This document shows, piece by piece, positions 35,790 through 45,153 of a DNA stretch of 64,000 nucleotides; the first letter of the stretch is position 1, and each line of letters begins with the position of its first letter. Below the pieces are notes generated by a model. The model saw nothing but the letters and a program-made list of their open reading frames with translations. It ran no database searches and had not been told where the DNA came from. The stretch covers positions 1 through 64,000 of the forward strand of contig NZ_FOMH01000015.1 in assembly GCF_900112575.1 (NCBI RefSeq). The letters run 5' to 3'. Source of the DNA: Flavobacterium phragmitis. Its GTDB lineage: Bacteria; Bacteroidota; Bacteroidia; Flavobacteriales; Flavobacteriaceae. The translations under genes were made by a program, and so were the position numbers.

Positions 35790-38417
35790 ATGAAGACAAA
35801 AAATATAAAATATCAAATCTTTATTTTAATCTCGTTTTGGTGTACTGCCCAAAATACAAAACCAAATTATCCGTTTCAAAATACTGCTCTCACTTTTGAT
35901 GAACGAGTAGAAAATTTAGTCAGTCAATTAACATTGGAAGAAAAAGTTGCTCAAATGTTAAATGCCGCCCCTGCAATACCACGACTTGGAATTCCTGCTT
36001 ACGACTGGTGGAACGAAACACTTCACGGAGTTGCAAGAACGCCTTTCAAAACAACGGTTTTTCCTCAAGCCATTGCGATGGCTGCCACTTTCGATAAAAA
36101 TTCGCTTTTTAAAATGGCTGATTATGCTGCTTTGGAGGGTAGAGCTGTATATAATAAAGCAGTTGAGCTTAAAAGAACAAACGAACGTTATCTGGGACTA
36201 ACCTACTGGACTCCTAATATTAACATTTTCAGGGATCCAAGATGGGGACGCGGTCAGGAAACTTATGGAGAAGATCCATATCTTACAGCTATTTTAGGTG
36301 ATGCTTTTGTCAAAGGGCTCCAGGGAGACGATCCCAAATACTTGAAAGCGGCAGCTTGCGCAAAACATTATGCTGTACATAGCGGTCCTGAATCATTGAG
36401 ACATACTTTTGATGTCGATGTGACTCCTTACGAACTTTGGGATACTTATCTGCCTGCCTTCAGGAAATTAATTACCGAATCTAAAGTAGCCGGTGTTATG
36501 TGTGCCTACAATGCATTTAGAACCCAACCTTGCTGCGCCAGCGACATTTTGATGAATGATATCCTGAGAAAGGAATGGAAATTTAATGGTTATGTAACAT
36601 CCGACTGTTGGGCAATAGATGATTTCTTCAAAAACCACAAAACACATCCTGACGCAGCTTCCGCTTCGGCCGATGCAGTGCTTCATGGAACTGATATTGA
36701 CTGCGGAACTGACGCCTACAAATCACTTGTTCAAGCTGTAAAAAATGGACAAATCAGTGAAGAGCAAATTGATGTTTCGGTAAAACGTCTTTTTATGATC
36801 CGCTTTAGACTAGGCATGTTTGATCCTGTATCTATGGTTAAATACGCACAGACTCCTAATTCTGTTTTAGAATCCGAAGAACATAGCAACCATGCCCTAA
36901 AAATGGCCAGACAATCTATAGTACTGCTAAAAAATGAGAAAAATACACTTCCGTTGAGCAAAAAACTTAAAAAGATTGTAGTTCTAGGTCCAAATGCTGA
37001 CAATTCGATTTCTATACTTGGAAACTATAATGGAACTCCGTCTAAGTTAACTACAGTTTTACAGGGCATCAAAGAAAAAGTAAATCCTGAAACTGAGATA
37101 GTTTTCGAAAAAGCAGTCAACTTTACAAATGATACATTACTGGTTTACAAGGATCTCAAAAACAGCTATTTTTATGAAGGAAAACAAGGTTTTAAAGCAG
37201 AATATTTTGACAATACAAAATTATCTGGCAAAGCTGAAACTGTGAAAATTGAACCTGAAATAAACAATTTTTGGCAGGAAGGAGAAATGGTCACAAAAAG
37301 CATTAAAGCAAATCATTTTTCAGCACGCTACACTACTAATTTTAAAGCTGATGAAGATGGAAGTATCTCTTTTGAAATCACTGCAGATGACGGTTACAGA
37401 TTTAGTATTGACGACAAAGAAGTTATAAACGCTTGGGATAAAAATAGATGGGGAGCGAAAACCTATAAGCTGCAAACCAAAAAAGATGAAGTTTATAAAT
37501 TAGTACTTGAATACTGGCAAGGCGAAGGAAAAGCTGAAGTATCTCTTCAAGCAGGAAATTTTATAAAAACCGATTTCAATAAGCTTGTTGAACGTCATAA
37601 AAATGCAGATGCTTTTATTTTTGCAGGAGGCATTTCTCCGCAGCTTGAAGGAGAAGAAATGCCTGTTGATGCACCCGGTTTTAAAGGTGGAGACCGTACC
37701 TCTATCCTGCTACCTGAAGTACAGACCAAACTTCTGCAAGCCCTTGAATCTTCAGGAAAGCCCGTTATTTTTTTAATGATGACAGGAAGTGCTATAGCTG
37801 TGCCATGGGAATCAGAAAACATTCCGGCAATACTTAACATTTGGTATGGCGGACAAGCAGCAGGAAAGGCTGCCGCTGATGTTATTTTTGGAGACTACAA
37901 TCCTGCGGGAAGACTTCCTGTAACCTTTTACAAAGATGACTCTGATTTACCTTCTTTCATAGACTATAAAATGGATAATAAAACCTATCGTTACTTTAAA
38001 GGCAAACCATTATACGGATTTGGTTACGGTCTGAGTTATACTCAATTTAAGTACAGCGAATTAAAAGCTCCAGCCAAAATAAAAAAGGGACAACCAATCA
38101 CTATTGCTGTAAAAGTAACAAACTCAGGAAAGAAAGAAGGAGAAGAAGTCTCTCAACTCTATCTAATGAACCAAAATTCATCGATTAAAGCACCTTTAAA
38201 AAGTCTTAAAGGATTTGAAAGGTTTAATTTAAAACCGGGCGAAAGTACCGTTATAAAATTTAATCTTTCATCAGAAGATCTTTCGTATGTAACAGAAGAC
38301 GGAAGCTTAAAACAGTATAATGGCAAAATTCAAATTGCAGTTGGAGGCAGTCAGCCTGATGAAAAAAATCACACCACAAGCAACATATTAACACAAACTC
38401 TGGAAATAGAAAAATAA
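35790..38417 (+). CDS. GH3 beta-xylosidase/glucosidase with PA14 insert (second copy)
   Basis: An 875-aa secreted protein (signal peptide ending WCTAQ). The barrel has KHYAVHSGPE and nucleophile D272 in VTSDCWA. A PA14 domain (about 465-595; FKAEYFDN, FSIDDKEVINAWDK) interrupts the sandwich domain, followed by GEEMPVDAPGFKGGDR and an FnIII-like C-terminus. It is homologous to the minus-strand GH3 but clearly diverged, with Trp instead of Gly after the nucleophile motif, near the substrate pocket. It probably releases xylose or glucose. The gene is followed 61 bp later by transketolase, and a LacI-type palindrome is found upstream. Confidence 0.92.
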   Translation: MKTKNIKYQIFILISFWCTAQNTKPNYPFQNTALTFDERVENLVSQLTLEEKVAQMLNAAPAIPRLGIPAYDWWNETLHGVARTPFKTTVFPQAIAMAATFDKNSLFKMADYAALEGRAVYNKAVELKRTNERYLGLTYWTPNINIFRDPRWGRGQETYGEDPYLTAILGDAFVKGLQGDDPKYLKAAACAKHYAVHSGPESLRHTFDVDVTPYELWDTYLPAFRKLITESKVAGVMCAYNAFRTQPCCASDILMNDILRKEWKFNGYVTSDCWAIDDFFKNHKTHPDAASASADAVLHGTDIDCGTDAYKSLVQAVKNGQISEEQIDVSVKRLFMIRFRLGMFDPVSMVKYAQTPNSVLESEEHSNHALKMARQSIVLLKNEKNTLPLSKKLKKIVVLGPNADNSISILGNYNGTPSKLTTVLQGIKEKVNPETEIVFEKAVNFTNDTLLVYKDLKNSYFYEGKQGFKAEYFDNTKLSGKAETVKIEPEINNFWQEGEMVTKSIKANHFSARYTTNFKADEDGSISFEITADDGYRFSIDDKEVINAWDKNRWGAKTYKLQTKKDEVYKLVLEYWQGEGKAEVSLQAGNFIKTDFNKLVERHKNADAFIFAGGISPQLEGEEMPVDAPGFKGGDRTSILLPEVQTKLLQALESSGKPVIFLMMTGSAIAVPWESENIPAILNIWYGGQAAGKAAADVIFGDYNPAGRLPVTFYKDDSDLPSFIDYKMDNKTYRYFKGKPLYGFGYGLSYTQFKYSELKAPAKIKKGQPITIAVKVTNSGKKEGEEVSQLYLMNQNSSIKAPLKSLKGFERFNLKPGESTVIKFNLSSEDLSYVTEDGSLKQYNGKIQIAVGGSQPDEKNHTTSNILTQTLEIEK

Positions 38418-38478
38418 TTAATTCATGTGGATTTTATTTCCACAAATATATCATTAGCACTTATTAAAAAACATAAAA

Positions 38479-40533
38479 ATGAGCAAGACAATAGACCAAT
38501 TATCAGCAGATAACATTAGAGCTTTAGCAATATCAATGGTGGAGAAAGCCAATTCTGGACATCCTGGAGGATCAATGGGCGGAGCAGATTTTATGCATAT
38601 TCTATATTCTGAATACTTAAAATATGACCCTACAGATATGAACTGGATTTACAGAGACCGCTTTTTTATGGATGCGGGACATCTCTCAGCATTAATGTAT
38701 TCACAATATTATTTACTTGGCAACTATCAAAAAACAGATCTTGAAAATTTCAGACAATGGAATTCCGTTACGCCAGGTCATCCTGAAGTGGACGTCAACA
38801 GAGGAATTGAAAACACTTCTGGTCCGCTTGGACAGGGTCACGTTATGGGAATTGGAGCTGCAATTGCTGCAAAATTTCTATCGGCAAAATTTGATCATTT
38901 ATTTGACCATAAAATATATGGTTTTATAACAGACGGTGGGATTCAGGAAGAAATTTCGCAGGGAGCAGGAAGAATTGCAGGACATTTGGGATTAAACAAT
39001 TTTATCATGTTTTATGATTCCAATGACGTACAATTATCTTCTATGACCGACGAAGTAACCAGCGAAAACACAGCCACTAAATATGAATCCTGGGGATGGA
39101 AAGTGATTACTATTGATGCTCATAATCATACTCAAATACGTTCTGCATTAAATGCTGCTAATGCCGAATTAAAAAGGCCTACACTCATCATCGGAAGAAC
39201 CATAATGGGAAAAGGTTGCGTAACATCTGAAGGAGCAATGTATGAAGGTCAATGCGAGCTTCATGGAAAGCCAATTGGCGCAACAAAAGCAGATTTTGTA
39301 AAAACACTGGAAAACTTAGGCGCCAATCCAAAAGATCCATTTGCGGTTTATGAAAATGTAGGGGAACATTATAAAATAGTCTTAAAACAAAAAACTGAAG
39401 ATGCTGCAGAGAGAAAATCAAAAATTCTTACTTGGGAAAAACAAAATCCTGAAGCAGCCAAAAAGATTGAGCAGTTCTTCAGAGGAGAACTTCCCGAAAT
39501 GGACTTCAGTTCTATCAGTCAAAAAGCCAACGCGGCAACTCGTGATGCCTCTGCTGAAGTATTAGGATATTTGGCAGAAAAAATAGAAAATATGATTGTT
39601 TCATCGGCAGATTTGTCTAACAGCGACAAAACGGATGGTTTCCTGAAAAAAACTTCGGTAATGCAGAAAGACAATTTTAATGGTGCATTTCTTCAGGCTG
39701 GTGTTGCTGAACTTACAATGGCCGCAATTGCAAATGGAATGGCATTACATGGAGGAGTAGTTCCTGTTGTCGCTACTTTTTTTGTTTTTTCTGATTACAT
39801 GAAACCTGCCATACGTCTGGCGGCAATTCAGGAACTTCCTGTAAAATATGTTTTCACACATGATTCATTTCGAGTTGGAGAGGACGGACCAACGCATCAG
39901 CCAATCGAACAGGAAGCCCAGATAAGGCTTTTGGAAAAGATAAAAAACCATAAAGGCAATCAAAGTTTCCTGGCACTTCGTCCTGCTGATGCTACTGAAA
40001 CTTCTGTTGCATGGCAAATGGCCGTTGAAAACAAAACAACTCCAACTGCATTAATTCTTTCCAGACAAAACATTAAAGATCTTCCTTATAAAGATTCAAA
40101 ATTTGAAACTGCATTACAGGCTAAAAAAGGTGGTTATTTGATTAAAGAAACTAAAAATCCGGATATTACTTTAATTGCAAATGGATCCGAAGTTTCTACT
40201 CTTTTAGAAGCGGCATCTGAGTTGGAAAAAACAAAACAATTGAAGATAAACGTTGCTTCTATAATTTCCGAAGGGATTTTCAAATCTCAGCCACTAGAAT
40301 ATCAAGAGAGTATTATTCCGAAAGACGGTTTGGTTTTCGGTTTAACCGCCGGACTTCCTGTTAATTTTGAAAGTCTTGCAGGGACTAAAGGTTTTGTTTA
40401 TGGATTAGATCATTTTGGATACTCTGCACCAGCCTCTGTTTTGGATGAGAAATTTGGCTTTACAGCTCAAAACATAAGTAATGAAATCTTACAGTATATA
40501 GAAACAACCCAAAAAGCCGAATATTCGGTTTAA
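38479..40533 (+). CDS. tkt: Transketolase
   Basis: A 684-aa full-length transketolase: thiamine-diphosphate domain (SGHPGGSMGGADFMHILY, TDGGIQEEIS, YDSNDVQLSS), pyrimidine domain with the catalytic Glu E468 (VGEDGPTHQP) and C-terminal domain. It moves two-carbon units from xylulose 5-phosphate in the non-oxidative pentose phosphate pathway. It sits 61 bp after the GH3 gene on the same strand, so it is probably co-induced with xylan use, supplying capacity for the xylose and arabinose released. Such a copy is often extra to a housekeeping one, which I cannot check here. Confidence 0.95.
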   Translation: MSKTIDQLSADNIRALAISMVEKANSGHPGGSMGGADFMHILYSEYLKYDPTDMNWIYRDRFFMDAGHLSALMYSQYYLLGNYQKTDLENFRQWNSVTPGHPEVDVNRGIENTSGPLGQGHVMGIGAAIAAKFLSAKFDHLFDHKIYGFITDGGIQEEISQGAGRIAGHLGLNNFIMFYDSNDVQLSSMTDEVTSENTATKYESWGWKVITIDAHNHTQIRSALNAANAELKRPTLIIGRTIMGKGCVTSEGAMYEGQCELHGKPIGATKADFVKTLENLGANPKDPFAVYENVGEHYKIVLKQKTEDAAERKSKILTWEKQNPEAAKKIEQFFRGELPEMDFSSISQKANAATRDASAEVLGYLAEKIENMIVSSADLSNSDKTDGFLKKTSVMQKDNFNGAFLQAGVAELTMAAIANGMALHGGVVPVVATFFVFSDYMKPAIRLAAIQELPVKYVFTHDSFRVGEDGPTHQPIEQEAQIRLLEKIKNHKGNQSFLALRPADATETSVAWQMAVENKTTPTALILSRQNIKDLPYKDSKFETALQAKKGGYLIKETKNPDITLIANGSEVSTLLEAASELEKTKQLKINVASIISEGIFKSQPLEYQESIIPKDGLVFGLTAGLPVNFESLAGTKGFVYGLDHFGYSAPASVLDEKFGFTAQNISNEILQYIETTQKAEYSV

Positions 40534-40909
40534 AAATAAAATCAAATATACCAAGTCCGTTACCTATTCTTTTCAATACGAAATTATTAGTAATTAAATC
40601 TTGTAAAGTAGAGAAATTTGGCAGGTTTCAAAATGAACCAGAAACCTGCTACTCTTCTCCATTATCACTAAAACTACCAATAAATATTGCCTAAATTTTC
40701 TCCATATGCAATTGGTTAGAATTGAACTCATTTAGATACAAAGCCATTTTGATGTTTCTTGTAAAAATTATACTCTAGCCAGCCTTTTTTCTTTCGAAAC
40801 AAACTATCGGCACATTAAACAATTTTGGCTTTATAAAATACAAAAAGACATAAAACTCTCCTATTAACAAATTTGAGCAGATAAAATCATAATATCCCTC
40901 GTGTTATAT
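40534..40909. other. Gap between convergent tkt and LuxR-type genes
   Basis: This gap of 376 bp contains no plausible gene. The only structure I see is the hairpin at 40621-40649. Confidence 0.6.
40621..40649. terminator. Hairpin between convergent genes
   Basis: GCAGGTTTC (40621-40629) pairs with GAAACCTGC (40641-40649) around an 11-nt loop. The T-tracts on either side are weak, so its role as terminator for tkt and/or the LuxR-type gene is likely but not certain. Confidence 0.5.
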
Positions 40910-41698
40910 TTATATCAAATGCAATCCCTGCGCTGTCCTTACTGCTTCAAAAGAATTAGCAACATTGAGCTTTTCCAAAATATTCTGCCGGTGTCTGTTT
41001 ACAGTATTGATACTGATATTAAGTTTCTCTGCAATCTCTTTGCTAATAAAGCCATGGGAAATAAGCAACAGAATTTCTTTTTCACGAGTAGTAAGTAAAT
41101 TGAAACAGCTAACGTAGGAATCAGCATAAAACCATTCTCCAGTTTTGGTATTTACTATACGGCCTTCAATACCCTGCTGTTCCACTGTTTTTTCAAAAGA
41201 ATAATTGTACAAACACACAGCAAGCCATAAACCTCCGGTGGAACTGTTTTTGAGATAAAAACTTCGATGCAAAATATACTGATATTCATTTTTAGAATCC
41301 ACCGCCCTTATACTGCATCGGGTACCATAATCCAATCTTTCCTCTGGAGGCAGTGTTTTTAAAAAATTGAAAAACTCTAATTCCAAAAGATGCCTCTTAA
41401 AAAGATCATCAGGATGAATACGCTTGTAAATATCATATTCCCAAATGGAATCAATTGTGGTATATCCCGAATTCATATTAAAAAAACGACCAAAATCTCC
41501 ACTGAAAATATAACTTTTATTATCTGCCAGATCCGACAACACCGCAACAGAATGTTCTAGCTTTACATAATTCTGCATCATTGAAATAGCTTCTTGCAGG
41601 AGCTCTTTTCGTTTTTGGGGGCTGTCAGCAGATTCTAAAAAAAATTGTTCTTCTAAATTTGATATTGGATTCATGGAGTTATGTTGGAGTGGCTTCAT
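40910..41698 (-). CDS. LuxR-family transcriptional regulator with PAS-like sensor
   Basis: I take the ATG at 41698 (262 aa, MKPLQHNSMNP). The open frame extends to 41845, but this would overlap the divergent DUF1349 gene and add a hydrophobic, unlike segment. The ATG at 41674 is an alternative. The middle region has a PAS-like pattern (MNSGYTTIDSIWEYDIYKRIHPDD), and the C-terminus is a LuxR helix-turn-helix (LTTREKEILLLISHGFISKE, SINTVNRHRQNILEKL). No receiver domain or phosphorylatable Asp is seen. It may regulate the divergent DUF1349/GH97 genes; this is inference from position only. Confidence 0.85.
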   Translation of the reverse strand: MKPLQHNSMNPISNLEEQFFLESADSPQKRKELLQEAISMMQNYVKLEHSVAVLSDLADNKSYIFSGDFGRFFNMNSGYTTIDSIWEYDIYKRIHPDDLFKRHLLELEFFNFLKTLPPEERLDYGTRCSIRAVDSKNEYQYILHRSFYLKNSSTGGLWLAVCLYNYSFEKTVEQQGIEGRIVNTKTGEWFYADSYVSCFNLLTTREKEILLLISHGFISKEIAEKLNISINTVNRHRQNILEKLNVANSFEAVRTAQGLHLI

Positions 41699-41811
41699 TA
41701 TTTTATAAAAATATGGAATATATCCTTTTAAAATATGGTTATATATAACTATTGTCCAAAAAAAATCTAAGTGCCTACTTTGTAAAACAATATTAACATA
41801 AATAAAAAAAA

Positions 41812-42465
41812 ATGAAAAAATGCCACTTAGTTTTAATCTCAGCATTGATCATTGCCACTAAAGCCAATGCACAAAAACTAAATGCCATGAACTGGCTAAA
41901 TGAGCCGGCACAATGGGAAATTAAAGACAATAAACTTACGATGTATACCACACCTCAGTCAGACTACTGGAATAAAAGCCATTATGGTTTTACGGTCTAC
42001 GACGGTCCATTTTTATATACAGAAAGAAGCGGAGAATTTGAAGTGTCTGTAAAGATGAGTGCAACCTATAAATCCAGATTCGATCAGGTATGTCTGATGC
42101 TTAGAATTGATGAAAATAATTATGTTAAAACTGGTGTGGAATATGTTGATGGAATATTTAATATCAGCACAGTACATACCATAGAAAAAAGTTCATGGAG
42201 TGTTTTAGGTTTAAAAGATAAACCCAAAAATGTCTGGATGAAAGCAGTACGCAGACTTGATGCTTTAGAAATCTTTTATTCTACTGATGGCACAAACTAC
42301 ATCATGACCAATACAGTATATTTTCCAGAATTTAAGACAGTACAAGTAGGCATGATGGCGGCTAGTCCGGACGGAAACGGTTTTAATGCTGTTTTTGAAG
42401 ATTTTAAAATTACCCATTTGCCTGATAAAAGACGTTTAGAATGGCTCAAAAACAATCCAGGATAG
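41812..42465 (+). CDS. DUF1349 concanavalin A-like secreted protein
   Basis: A 217-aa protein with a signal peptide (ending TKANAQ). The body is a DUF1349 beta-sandwich (LNWLNEP-type start AMNWLNEPAQWEIKDNKL, then FDQVCLMLRIDENNYVKTGVEYVDG, VQVGMMAASPDG). Members resemble the C-terminal domain of some GH43 enzymes and are thought to bind or act on sugars, but no catalytic role is established. It is divergent from the LuxR-type gene, with about 115 bp between their starts, and precedes GH97. Confidence 0.85.
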   Translation: MKKCHLVLISALIIATKANAQKLNAMNWLNEPAQWEIKDNKLTMYTTPQSDYWNKSHYGFTVYDGPFLYTERSGEFEVSVKMSATYKSRFDQVCLMLRIDENNYVKTGVEYVDGIFNISTVHTIEKSSWSVLGLKDKPKNVWMKAVRRLDALEIFYSTDGTNYIMTNTVYFPEFKTVQVGMMAASPDGNGFNAVFEDFKITHLPDKRRLEWLKNNPG

Positions 42466-42540
42466 TGAAAATCTATTTAAATAAATCTTGATTAAATCTA
42501 AAAATAAAGTATTGATTAGATTTTCTTGTCTTTTTCTAAT

Positions 42541-42582
42541 CAAAAAAAAAAGCATACTGGCGGTCAATTCAAAAGACCGCCA
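42541..42582 (-). terminator. Minus-oriented rho-independent terminator without a known gene
   Basis: TGGCGGTC (42558-42565) pairs perfectly with GACCGCCA (42575-42582). On the minus strand the hairpin is followed within about 6 nt by ten T. On the plus strand no T-tract follows, so it is not the natural end of the DUF1349 transcript. Confidence 0.75.
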
Positions 42583-42803
42583 CAGCTTCTTAATAAAGTG
42601 TCATTCAAAACAATGCAACTACAAAGACAAAACCAAAAACAGTATCTATCCCTGCTGACCACGAAAACCCAATATAAAAAATGACAAAAATTATTTTACT
42701 GATTATCTTGGTCATTTTATCATGGCTCTAACATCTAAAATTCTAAATTGTGTAGCGAGAAGATTGAAAAAGTGATATACAAATAAATTAGGGATAACAA
42801 TTA

Positions 42804-42836
42804 TTTGGGTTTTATGTGTTCTATTCATTAGTTTTG
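42804..42836 (+). promoter_or_regulatory. Promoter of the GH97 gene
   Basis: TTTG (42804-42807), 21 nt spacer and TAGTTTTG (42829-42836) match the Bacteroidota consensus. The -7 box ends 16 nt before the ATG, so the leader is very short. It suggests that GH97 has its own promoter, separate from DUF1349. Confidence 0.6.
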
Positions 42837-42852
42837 TTAAAAAAGTAATAAT

Positions 42853-44700
42853 ATGAGCCTTAAAACGAAATTAATTCTATTTATTTCTATCTGCATTCAA
42901 CTGCCTACAGTTCTATCTGCACAATCAAAAAAACAGTCTGTTACCATCACTTCTCCAGATAAAAAACTTGTTGTTCAAATTCAACAGACCAGCACAAATT
43001 CCATTGAATACAGTTTTGTAGCCGACAATCATTTATTGATAAAACAAAGCAAACTTGGATTACAATCTACAAACAATATCCATTGGAATAAAGTAAGCAA
43101 TTCATCTGTAAAAAGTGTTTGGAAACCTATTTGGGGAAAAAGAAAAAATGTACCTGACTATTACAATCAAACCATAATAGATCTCACTTCCTATAAAATA
43201 ATAGTAAGAGTCTACAATGATGGAATGGCTTTCAGGTATGAAGGATTAACTGCAGAGAAAGAATTGACAGAATTCAACTTTGCAGATAACTACCCTGCTT
43301 GGTATTACAATGGTGAACATCATAATATAGGTCCTGAAAAACTGCATGAAGCAAATGATGTCAGAGAGCCGGTTATGGTTGTTAAAGCAGCTGAGAACAG
43401 TTATATAGCTGTACACGAAGCTAATCTTGAAAGTGGCGAACCTTTACTTTTACAACCTCACAAAGGAACCTCTTTGTTTTCAGTACCTTCTAAAAATGCA
43501 AAAGCATGGAGAGTTGTGATGTATGGAAGAGCTCCAGGAGAATTAACTGATTCACACTTGATTGAATTGCTTAATCCTGATCCTGCTAAAGGAACAGATT
43601 TCTCATGGGTAAAACCAGGTATAGCGGTTTGGGACTGGCGTATTGACGGTGCTGTAGTCGATGGATTTAAATATGAAATGTCACTGAAATCCTGGAAACG
43701 TATGGTTGACTTGGCTTCTGCCAATAAAATGAAATCCTTGGTATTAGATGCCAACTGGTACGGTGAAGAGTTTAACAAAGAATCGGATCCTTTAAAAGGA
43801 GGCAAAGTTCAACAGGTACATGAGATTATTGCTTATGGGAAACAAAAAAATGTGGGTGTTTGGCTGTATCTGAATGATGTCGGAGGAAAAAATTATCCTT
43901 TAGAAAAAACATTAAAACAATATGGGGACTGGGGAGCTGCAGGTGTAAAATATGGTTTTATGCAAGGCACGCCGGAAGAAAAAAACCTACATACTCAACT
44001 AATTACTAAAATCTGTGCGGAAAACCATTTAATGGTTGATTTTCATGATGGTCCTGTTCATCCCTACGGACAAATGAGAACTTGGCCAAACGCAGTTACC
44101 CGTGAGTTTTGTCAGGCGCAACTCGATGCACGAAGAGTATTTGAACCCAAAACATTTGTAACATCTGTGTTTATAAACATGGTAGCCGGACCTATCGATA
44201 TGAATAACGGCACTTTTGATATGGAGCAGAAAGGAAGAGTCGACAATCCAATGCCAGTACCAGCTACAATTACGGCAGAAGCAGCACGTACACTCATCAC
44301 TTTTTCTGGTGCCACTATCATTCCTGATATACCTGAAAACTACAATAAATATCCTGAATTGCTAAAATTTATTAGTGCACAGCAACAACCATGGCAGGAA
44401 AGCAAAACGATTAGCGGAGAAATTGGCGAGTACATTGTCATGGCTCGTCAGGCAGCAGATGGAAACTGGCTCATCGCTGCTGCGACAAATGAAGATGGTC
44501 GTTCACTGCGTATTCCCCTAACGGTACTAGGAAAGGACAAATATAAAGCTACAATCATGCAGGACGGAAAAGATGCTGATTTCAGAATTAATAAAGTGAG
44601 TCATGAAACGATTTCTAAAGAAGTTACAGGTAATGATTTTATAGATGTTAAACTAGCGCCTGGTGGTGGAGCCTGTATTTTGTTACAAAAGAAAAAGTAG
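42853..44700 (+). CDS. Glycoside hydrolase family 97
   Basis: A 615-aa secreted protein (signal peptide ending LSAQS) with the N-terminal sandwich, central barrel (VLDANWYGEEF, GVWLYLNDVGGKNYPL, FVTSVFINMVAGPIDM) and C-terminal sheet domain. Retaining GH97 enzymes carry an Asp nucleophile in a KVDF-type strand; here the strand reads VKYGFMQG, with G368 in that place, as in inverting members. The next strand has MVDFHDGPVHPYG (D396, D399). It therefore looks inverting or of a distinct subgroup. Substrate may be alpha-glucoside or beta-arabinopyranoside type; unresolved. It ends before a strong terminator. Confidence 0.9.
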   Translation: MSLKTKLILFISICIQLPTVLSAQSKKQSVTITSPDKKLVVQIQQTSTNSIEYSFVADNHLLIKQSKLGLQSTNNIHWNKVSNSSVKSVWKPIWGKRKNVPDYYNQTIIDLTSYKIIVRVYNDGMAFRYEGLTAEKELTEFNFADNYPAWYYNGEHHNIGPEKLHEANDVREPVMVVKAAENSYIAVHEANLESGEPLLLQPHKGTSLFSVPSKNAKAWRVVMYGRAPGELTDSHLIELLNPDPAKGTDFSWVKPGIAVWDWRIDGAVVDGFKYEMSLKSWKRMVDLASANKMKSLVLDANWYGEEFNKESDPLKGGKVQQVHEIIAYGKQKNVGVWLYLNDVGGKNYPLEKTLKQYGDWGAAGVKYGFMQGTPEEKNLHTQLITKICAENHLMVDFHDGPVHPYGQMRTWPNAVTREFCQAQLDARRVFEPKTFVTSVFINMVAGPIDMNNGTFDMEQKGRVDNPMPVPATITAEAARTLITFSGATIIPDIPENYNKYPELLKFISAQQQPWQESKTISGEIGEYIVMARQAADGNWLIAAATNEDGRSLRIPLTVLGKDKYKATIMQDGKDADFRINKVSHETISKEVTGNDFIDVKLAPGGGACILLQKKK

Positions 44701-45153
44701 TTATTTGACAGTAAAATGTTTCTCTTGAAAAGTTTTATTTAAATATCTTCATGGTTCTTTTATCTAATAACATTTAAAATCGAAGAATTTCTTGATGTCA
44801 AGTTCATATCAAGAGATTCTTCTTAAAATTTATAATTCATAACTTCTTAAGCATAAAGAATCCAAATATTATAAACTAAAGTTTAAAAAAACATAAAAAA
44901 GAAAAACCCCGCAGATATATCTGCAGGGTTTTTCTTTTTCTGTCTTTCAATATCATTCTCATAGATACTTATTTAAAACATTTAAAGTTGTAAAGAGTTC
45001 AGAATTCTTAACCGTAAAATATTTATTACAAACAATAAATCTAACTTTGAAAAAAACTTTTATTTTTGTTTACAAACCAATGTAAATCATCACATTATCC
45101 AAAACAGAACCCAAGTAATAAAGCTGAATCTTAAATTTAAACCAATTTGACAA
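44701..45153. other. Gap between GH97 and alpha/beta hydrolase genes
   Basis: This 453-bp gap contains a strong bidirectional terminator (44901-44937) and, at 45061-45068, a TATTTTTG -7-like box on the plus strand with no well-spaced -33 partner. No ORF is convincing. Confidence 0.6.
44901..44937 (+). terminator. Strong rho-independent terminator after GH97
   Basis: AAAAACCC, one unpaired C, then GCAGAT pairs with ATCTGC and GGGTTTTT. T-runs lie on both sides, so it can stop both directions. It marks the right end of the carbohydrate-use region. Confidence 0.9.

Larger units (their letters stand above)
42466..42852. other. Intergenic region with orphan hairpin and tiny hydrophobic ORF
   Basis: This 387-bp gap holds a strong minus-oriented terminator (42541-42582), a 16-codon ORF at 42681-42731 encoding a very hydrophobic peptide (MTKIILLIILVILSWL), and the GH97 promoter. 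No minus-strand gene exists that would need this terminator. See findings. Confidence 0.6.

Noticed and set aside
41699..41845. N-terminal extension of the LuxR-type regulator
   Set aside because: It overlaps the divergent DUF1349 coding region and encodes an unrelated hydrophobic stretch; the ATG at 41698 is more likely.
45046..45068. Full promoter for the alpha/beta hydrolase gene
   Set aside because: TATTTTTG fits the -7 box, but the nearest TTTG is only 11 nt upstream, too close for a -33 box.
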